Source: Herminiimonas sp. KBW02
Lineage (GTDB): Bacteria > Pseudomonadota > Gammaproteobacteria > Burkholderiales > Burkholderiaceae_D
Length of the DNA: 64,000 bases
Direction: 5' to 3'
Assembly (NCBI RefSeq): GCF_003852535.1
Contig: NZ_QAJP01000008.1
Span: 316,013-380,012, forward strand
Positions within the stretch are counted from its first letter, which is position 1. The number at the start of each line of letters is the position of its first letter. Shown here piece after piece: positions 52,898 to 61,800 of this stretch. The notes beneath the pieces are model-generated. The model made no database searches. It was not told the origin of the DNA and was given only the letters and a program-made list of their open reading frames with translations. Position numbers and translations under genes: made by a program.

Positions 52898-55800
52898 TTA
52901 TTTTTTCAAGCGACGCTGTTCCGCCTCCGTCAGACGTGCCAGTTGTGCCGGATCAAGATTCCCCTGTCCCAGTACCTGGAACGCACTACCCTGGTCGTAA
53001 GCAGCACCGCGTTGTCCGCCTGCAGCTGGTGCACGCTGACCTGCGCCGTCATCATCCGGCGCGCCTTCGTTGCCGAAGCCCAGTACCCGCACCGTAAAGA
53101 TGGATGGCAGGTTCTTGCGTGCTTCGTTGCGGTCACGCTGCATCACATCCTGCGCCGCCGCTGCGGCTGAACTGGCCGCTGCGCTGGCATTGGTCAGTGC
53201 ACCGACGTTGACAGCAGCTATCATCGGGATACCTTTGGAGTCACCTGCCACCTTGATGTTGGCGGCATTCACCACTTGCAGCGCGAAGATATTGACGTTG
53301 CCCGAGACGCGAATACCTGCCTCGCCTGCATCGATGGTACCCAGCGGTGCGATCAGGTCAACGTTACCGGCAGCTGCTTCCGGTATCGGGCTCAGGGTCG
53401 CGATACCGGCACCCGAGCTCGGCACCTGCGGCGACAGGGTCACATTGCCCCACACGTCATAGACGCGTTTCGGCGGTGTGTACAGGACGGTGGTTTTGGA
53501 ACCACGACCCGCATTGATGTCACCCTGTTCCGACCAGGCGAAAATATCGCCGCCAAAGGTCGTCATGACGCGTGACAAACCAAGCAATAAGCTTTGTTCG
53601 CTGAATAGCTGGATATCACCTTTACCTTGCGTGACCACACCCGCAGTCGATGCCGGTACCTCACCTTGCACGCCGATCACGATCTGGCCACCCGGCGCCA
53701 TCATCTGGATGTTGCCGCCGAAGTTGGTATGCACACCGGCATTACCAAACATAGTGATGTCACCAGTACGCACGATGGTGTCGCCATGTGCATCGCGATC
53801 CGGGAACAGCGTGGCGATCATGTCGCGACTACGCAAGAAGGAACCGAAACGACGGCTATCCGGATTGTTGTACTCACGACCACCTTCACGCAATTCCGCG
53901 TAGTACACATTACGCAGGAAGATGCGTTGCTGTTCCGGTGCCAGTGCATTGAAGTACGTCAGTGCATCTGCCGCGGTGCCACTAAAGCCAAAGCGCTCCT
54001 GCAGCCATGTCGCCAGCTCGCCTTCATAAGTCTTCACGACCTTGCCAGGCTGGCTGGCCAGCGACGCACCCGGATCGGCCAGGTTAGCAGGATCAAGATA
54101 GAGCTTGCTGATCGCGCTGAAGTCCGGCCCGTTGATACCGCCACCGGCCATCATTGCGATATCGGCACCCGGACGGTTATCACCCTGTACCAGACCACCG
54201 AGGCTGACGACACTTGCTCTTGCATCCTGCGTCAAATTGCGACCAGCGCTGATTTCCAGCGTGCCTGGACCGGCTACCTCAATGTTTGCGTACAAGATGT
54301 CGCGTCCGGCCTGCACCAGCGAGATGTCATTGTCGTTGTTATGCACGAACAGACTGTTGATGTTGACTACATCGCGTCCGGCCAGGATACGGGCGGCAGT
54401 CGCGCCGCGATACCAGGTCGGGATGGTGCGACCCAGGCCGCTCATGCGCTGCGTCACGCCACTGTTGACACCGATCACGTCACCATTCACGCCATAGAAC
54501 AATGCCGCAGAATTATCACCGGCATGTAGCGCGCTCGCTCCCAGTGTGTCCGGACCGAATGCGAACAAGGGGAAGTAATGCTGCTTGCCATCTATGGCTG
54601 CACCGCTGAACTGATCATTACTGGTCATCGCGCCATCCATACTCAAGTTGGAAATCGCGACGCGTCCCTGCGGGTTGAAACCAACAAATGCCGGATTGAA
54701 TGGTGTCGGCAAAGGTGTATCGGAGCCCGACATGGCGATCGGATACCCGCCACCATAGATGGAATTACCTGCGAGGAATTCGAGCGCACCGCTGGCCGAA
54801 GGCGCAAGCACCAAATACTTATTGGTGTCGGTACCGGAAGAACCTGGTGCCGCAGAGAAACCGTAATACAGGTTGCCGTTGGCCGCAGTCGCACGCAGGA
54901 TGGACGGATAGGTAATCACGATATCTCCGACGCTGGTATTACCCATGCTTGAGCCGCGATTCACAATGTCGGTACCCGGCGTCAGGTTGCCACCGGCAGC
55001 AAACAGATTGATCGCCGTATGCTTGTCCCACAACGAGAACCAGCTTTGGCCACCACCCAGGTAGTTTGTGCCATTCGCTGTATATGGCGAGCTATTTGCT
55101 ATATACGTACGGCCCGGATCAGCGACCGTTGCCAGCACCAGGTCACCCAGCGTATCCAGATAAATTGCCGAGTCACCCGGCACCAGTGTTATACCGCCGC
55201 TGCTAGTGGCAACCGTAGGCGTAAACGGATCTATGGTGCGGACGTCAGTTGCATCGCCATCGAAACCGCGAAACTGTGTTTGCAACTGACGGTAACGTGG
55301 CTTGATGTCGCCGATTGCAGTCGCGGCTGCCGAAGTCTTACCACGCAAGTTGATCAAGGCTCCGTTGAGGTCATGATTCTGTGCATTGGCACCACCGCTG
55401 CCCAGCTGTGTCGTATCGAAGTCCGGATTGAGTACACCACCGAGTCGTATGTTCAGGTCACCACCACCAGTCAGAACCAGTTTGCCGTCAGCATCGACGC
55501 GACCGGTGCTGCCTACCGCCGCAACCAGGGCCTGGCTGCGCGGGTAATTCTGCATGGAGTTAACAGTGCCGCGACGCGCTGTTACACCGGCATCACCACC
55601 CGCTTCAATATTCAGGTTACCGCCACCCAGGGTACCCAGTCCGGTGAAACCAACCAAGTAAGGTTCGTGATATTCGGTGTTCCATACATTTGCCATCGGT
55701 ACTGCATAAGCACCAAAATTGATCCACCAGGCAGTCGGTACCGCATCACTGCCAGCAGCGGTGCTGCCAGTACCCTGACGCCACAACCAGTTGCCGACGC

Positions 55801-58800
55801 TGGCACTCGGGATATTGACCCGTTCAGGCCAGATGAAGGCACCCCATACATCGCCGGTAATGTCCCTGCCGACGGAAATGCTCAGGTTACCGCCCTGCTC
55901 CGGATACCACGCCTGGTACGCTGCCAGCGCTGCGCTGTAATCGTTACTCTGTGCACCCAGCAAAGTATTGTTGGTATGCAGGCCGCGCGGCTGGTTGAAT
56001 ATATCCACGCCATTGCTGTCGAGGATGGTGGCCGAAGGTGTACCGGCGGTGTAGACGCCATATGCCGATTGCATGCGGAAATCACCGGCTGCCGCCATCC
56101 CGATGTCACCGGTACCGGTACGCAGCACGCTAAACATAGGTGAAAGCAAGCTGTAAGCCGTGATGTCACGCACCGGATTAATGGTCTGTACGCACATGTC
56201 CGGCTCATTACAGATACCCAGCTCAACATACAAAGGATCGACTGGTGTACCCTCCTCAAAACCGGAAGGAACCGCACCCGGCCCCCATGTATAAGAAATA
56301 CGCGCAGGGTCTATGCCGCACATCTCCGGCAACACATCGCAGATCCACGTATCATCAACGCCAATAGGTGTGCCGGGTACATAGCCCATGCCCCATGGAT
56401 CCTGATCGGTCCAGACAAAGCCAGTACCACCCGGCTTCACTTCGATCCGCGTCATTGCATGGGCATCAGCCAAAATAATGGAACCCTTGGCAGCCGGATC
56501 AACTGCACGTCGGTCAGCCGATGCCATATCCGCACCTGCTGTCAATTGCAAACTCCAGCTGCTTGCACCCTTGCCCAACATCGGTGCCAGCGCCCAGTTA
56601 GCACCTTGTACGCCATTCACTTCGGGACGCAGGTTGATCGGTTTGTCATCCAGCAGTTCGACCTTGGTCATTGCCGGAATCAATGCACCACGCGCCAGCG
56701 TGATGGCGATGCTGGCCGACATTGCAACCGGTAGCTTGTAACCCTTAGGCCATACCAAAGCAGCCACGTCTGCACTGCTGCGCAAGGCAGTACCGGCACC
56801 CAGCTTCATACCACTGCTCAGGGTCACGTCAGTCGCCATCACGGTCCCCGCCGCCCACGCGATGCTGCCGTTGGCGTTGTACACATTTGCCGCCAGTACA
56901 GTCCCAGCACGCAGCGTGTGGCTGGAAGTCAGCTCCACGTCGACCGGCAATACAGTACCGCTAGGCAAATTCATGCCTGCTGCATGCAGGTCGTAATTCA
57001 GGGTCGCACCTTGCGGGAACTGCGTACCCGCTTCCAGCACCACGCCATCGATAGGGATCACGATATCGCTACCGAAAGGTGTGACACCATTACCGGCCCA
57101 ACGCGCCTCGGTCAGGTACCAGCCCTTGTCATCCGGTGTCGTCGGCGGTGGTGCAAAGCCATCGTTGATGCTGCCGTAAATATTGATGTCGCCAGCAGCG
57201 CGTATCACCAGCATGCCCGGCTCACCAAAACCACGCATGGCAGGATTACCACGGTCGGCATTCGGACCATAGCGGTAAGCGGACAGGTCAAGGTCGCGCG
57301 AGATAATCACATCACCATTCGGATTATCGGTACTAACCTTACCGACGATTTCCACACCTGGACGCAGATGGTAATTGCCCAGGCCAGCCAGGCGATTGCC
57401 CAGTGCGGTATTGGCCAATGCTGCATCGATGAATGCGGTGTTGTGCGGATCGATACCACCGCGCACAATGACACCATTGCCATCCTTGATGCCGTCGAAG
57501 TATTCCTGCGTAATTTCCTGCGGCTTGTTGCCGTTCACATCCGGCACTGCAATCTCTGGCGCATCGTCATAGCTACGGAAACCATAGACAGCGACCGTTT
57601 TGGCACCGGCAATCACTGGTGTGCCGTTGACAGTGACGGCTACGTCATTCGCGCCATTGCCTGTGCCATCGACACCACCCAGACGTGGTGCGCTCAGATT
57701 GAAAGTGCCGCGTGCGACACCATCATTGCCTTGCGTCACATTGGTACCGGCACGCAAATCTATATGCGCATTGCTGCCCAGGGTCAGCATGCCCTCTTCG
57801 GTCGTCAGATCGACGATTGCACGGTTCGGGCTATCAATGATCTGGCCCTTGCTATCCACGCGCAAACCGGTACCGTGTGCATCCAGTGTGCCGTTGACAG
57901 TCAGGTTGCCTTTGGCGGCCAGGTAAATCGAACCAACCTGGAAGCCGCTGGCATCGATACGACCATCGACCGTCAGATTGCCGCCATCGACAACGACTTC
58001 GACCTGGCGTGCCTTGACCTCATCATTAATGGTCAGGTCACCCTGCTTGAGCTGGAAGCGACGCGCACCAAAAACACCGCCATCATTCAGGCGTGCATTC
58101 AATGCTGCGAAGTCGGACAAGGTTTGCGCACGCAAGGTGATCTCTGCTGCGTCGTAAGGCACCAGTGTGCCGCCTGCGTCATACCAGCCACTGCTGCCGC
58201 CAAGGATGGTGCCAGCCAGGTCGATATGACCTGCACTATCACCGAGAGCGACTGCTTTCAATGTACCGCCGCGATTGTGCTGAGCGGACAGATTGATGAT
58301 GGAGCCTGCGCTTTGGGTGATATCACCGGTGCTGCTGAGCAGCGACAAATCACCGCCCCAGCTATAGCGTGTCTGTTCATAGAATTTCACTGCGCGACCG
58401 GACAGATCGATCTGTGCGTGCTCGCCCAGCGTCAAGTCTTCGGTGGCAGACAAAGTCAGCTTGCCCGATGGCAGCACGACCGCTGTATCAACATGTACTG
58501 TGTTACCGGCCAATTTCAATTCAGCGCCCAAAGCATCGCTGGTGCCAGCAGTACTGCCACTCGGTGCCAGCACGGTCAATGCACCGCCGACGGTAATACT
58601 GTTCACCGAAGCCGCAGCGCCAGTCAGCAATGGCGCATTGATGTTCAGATCGCCGCCGGTGTATTGATAACCCTGGCCAGCGATGTAATCACCCTGGCGA
58701 TGGTAGACATTCAGTGTGCCTTTACCATTCGAGGTCACACGCTCGCTGGCATTCAGATTGATGGCACCGAAACCGAGCGCCAGACGGTCAGCTGACAAGC

Positions 58801-61800
58801 CTGCATTCGGCTGCGTATTCGGACCATAGCCGAACAGGATGCGTTGTGCGTTGATATCCAGCGTGCTGTCGCCTAGCAAGTTACCGATCGCCGCACCCGG
58901 TGTATTCGGCAGATACTCGCCGGTAGTTTTGGTCGGCGTGATTGCAGCACCGGTCCAGATGAATTCACCGGTCGTAATGCTGGCCTTGTCGCCCGCTGTA
59001 CCATAACCGTAGATGGCAGGCGTACCAAATACCAGTCGTTCTATCGAGGATTTACCGGTGGTCGGATTAAAAGTATCGAGCGCAACCGAGCCATAGATGT
59101 TGATCGATTCACGGGCGTTGAAAATTACCGATTCAACCGCCGGCACGCCAACACCTGCGTTACCTGCCAACAAGCGATCCAGCACGCCCTGATTCATCGA
59201 CAGGCCAGCGGGCAAGGTGCCATTCTGCGCAGCTTGTGCCAATGCATCATCGCTACCGAGATTCAATGCAGACAAGGCGAGCAAAAGATTCTTCGCGCCA
59301 TAACGCGCGTTGTCTTCCAGCGTGAACGATTTATCGGTGGCAATCGCCAGTGTACCTTCACCATACAGAGTAGTTTCGCCACTGCATGGCGCTGCATTGC
59401 ATTTACCGATACTGATGGTGCCGCCATTGCCAGCACCGCTCTGGGCAGACAACAGGTTGATCCAGCCGTTGGAGACGCCCAGCACGGAATTACCGTTGGT
59501 GGAGAACACGACACCGTCCGACGAATCGTAAGCAGCCTTGCCCTGTCCTATCGTATTAATCGATGCGCCCTGCTCCACTGTTATGCCGGTCGATGGCGAA
59601 TTTTGCACCAGAAACACCTCAGCTGCCCTTAACTGCGCACCACTGCGCACGATCAGATTGCCGGCTTCGCCTACGAAGGTGGCGAAGTTATCGCCGTAGC
59701 TCATGCCCAGCGTGCCACCCACTATCATGCGTGCAACACCAAATGCATTGAGGTCGCTCGCCAGCAATGAAGCACCACTGAAGCCGGCCGTAGGTCCGCT
59801 ATGATCCGCCAGAATCTCAATGCCAAAAGCGGTCACCGCCAGCGTACCGCCAAAGCCATTCGAAGCAGCAGCCGGATTAAAGAGCGCAGTACCTTCGAAC
59901 TGCAACATTGGCATGCCGGCATTTGGCGTCGAGTATTTATAGTCCAGCGTCAGAGTAGCGGCATCCGCTGCGATCGCACCGCGCATGCTGCCGCGCTTGG
60001 CGGCATCCGCCAGGACAAATGCGTCGTAACTGGTTTCATTAAAGGCGGAATATTTGCGTACCGCTGTACCCGGCGTCACGATGACCTGGTTCGGCAAGCT
60101 GGCCATGATGCTCGTGTTCGCAACACCCAGATAGGCAGAGCTGACATACGAACCGTTACCTGCTGCTGCCACACCAGTCGGCAACGATGCTGCACCCAGC
60201 TCGACACGGAACGCACCCGGTAACAAGGCATAGGTCGAAGGCATCAGCGTATAGGTGCCCGCTCTCAGGCCCGCAATGTCATATTCAAATGTGACCTGAC
60301 GACCCACCATAGGATCGCCATATCCGGCATCTGGTGCGACTGGCGCATAAGCACCGGCAAAACTCGGCACGATGGCATACACGCCATTGCCTGCCTTGCT
60401 GAAATCAAATGTCGGATTCGCATTCACCAACGGTGTGCGGATGATGTCGACCGAACCACCGCGGCCTGTAACGAAACCGGCACCAGTCAGTTCACCACCA
60501 CCTGACAGGTCCAGCACACTGCCGCTCTTGCCGATCACGCTATTACCTGTCAGCTTGATACCACTGGTACCCAGCGCGCGCGGTGTAATCGGTTTGCCTG
60601 CGTAGTCATACGCGATGCCATCTACGGTGCCGCCATAAGGCATCACAACACCGGCACCGCTGACCGAAGTAAGGCTACCGGCCAGCAATTCAACCACGCT
60701 GGCATGCGCAGTATTAGTGCTACGGCTGTCCTGTCCCACGATCAGATTACCCATAGGCGCACGCACCACACCGCCCTGACGCACGATGTCGGCACCCAGT
60801 GCCAGCGTACCGAACACTGACAGCGGCGCTGCCGCCAGTACATCGCCATAGCGTTTGATTTCCAGCGTGCTGCCTGCGTGATACTTGCCGTCCGGCCATG
60901 GCCGGTCATCGAAACCCGCAACGATTTGCGCGTTGACACCTGTCGCCGGATAAATTTGCGCGGCGGTCAGGGTGATATTTCCAATCGACGCCAGTTCAGT
61001 AGAGGTGTCGCCATTCAGGCCGCGACCAGTCGTCCCTCCCAACAGACGCAAATCACCACGACTGATGATATCGACTTCATCGAACGCGCGGCGATCTACC
61101 GTCACTTGTGTATTATTCTGCTGCGTAATCGTGCCATGCGCACCGAAGCCGACGCGATCACGTATCTCTACCAGATCCGCCTCTACCGCGAAGGTGGCGT
61201 CGCTGCCCGTCGTCCCGGCACTGTTACGACGCGTCACACCGTAGATGACATTGAAATCACCCGGCGTTTTAGTGGTGCCTGCCAGTCGCACATAGGCTGA
61301 CGCCAGTTTGATGCTGGCATCGTTGGCGGATGTCGTCGCCAGGCCAAAGCTACCGGCGTACAGTCGCATGCTTTGCGCCAGGTTCAGATCTACACTACCG
61401 TCAAAACTGAGCAAGCCCTCCACGAACAGCGACAGATTGCCGAAGCCGCCGTTGTTCACCTGTTCGACACTCAGGCGTGCCTTGCCATAACCCAGCGCAG
61501 GGTCTGATTGCCCTGCCTGTAAGCCAGCCGACAAACCGCTGTCCTGATACAGCTGCGACAGGATCAGTTCACGTTGTGCGCGCACCGCATCTACCGGCTG
61601 ATAGTTGCTCGCAAATATAGGTGCATCCAGCGCGACCGCCAGCGTACCGCCAGCGGCGTTGGCACCACCGGCATGTGCTCGCAATGTACCGTCTATATAA
61701 ATACTGTGCGCAGATTTGAGGACGATGTCGCCGCCGTTGCTGGCGACATTGACCTCAGTCGCCTTGCCGTTGGTACCAGGTACATCGAGCTTGGCACTGC

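Noticed and set aside
56918-58795. Long plus-strand open frame (about 625 codons) antisense to the giant exoprotein gene
   Set aside because: It is opposite a strongly supported coding strand with repeat-rich codon bias that suppresses stops on the other strand. Its translation is Ile/Gln/Thr/Arg-rich and resembles no protein family. Other antisense frames at 53627-54529 and 55019-56143 are rejected for the same reason.
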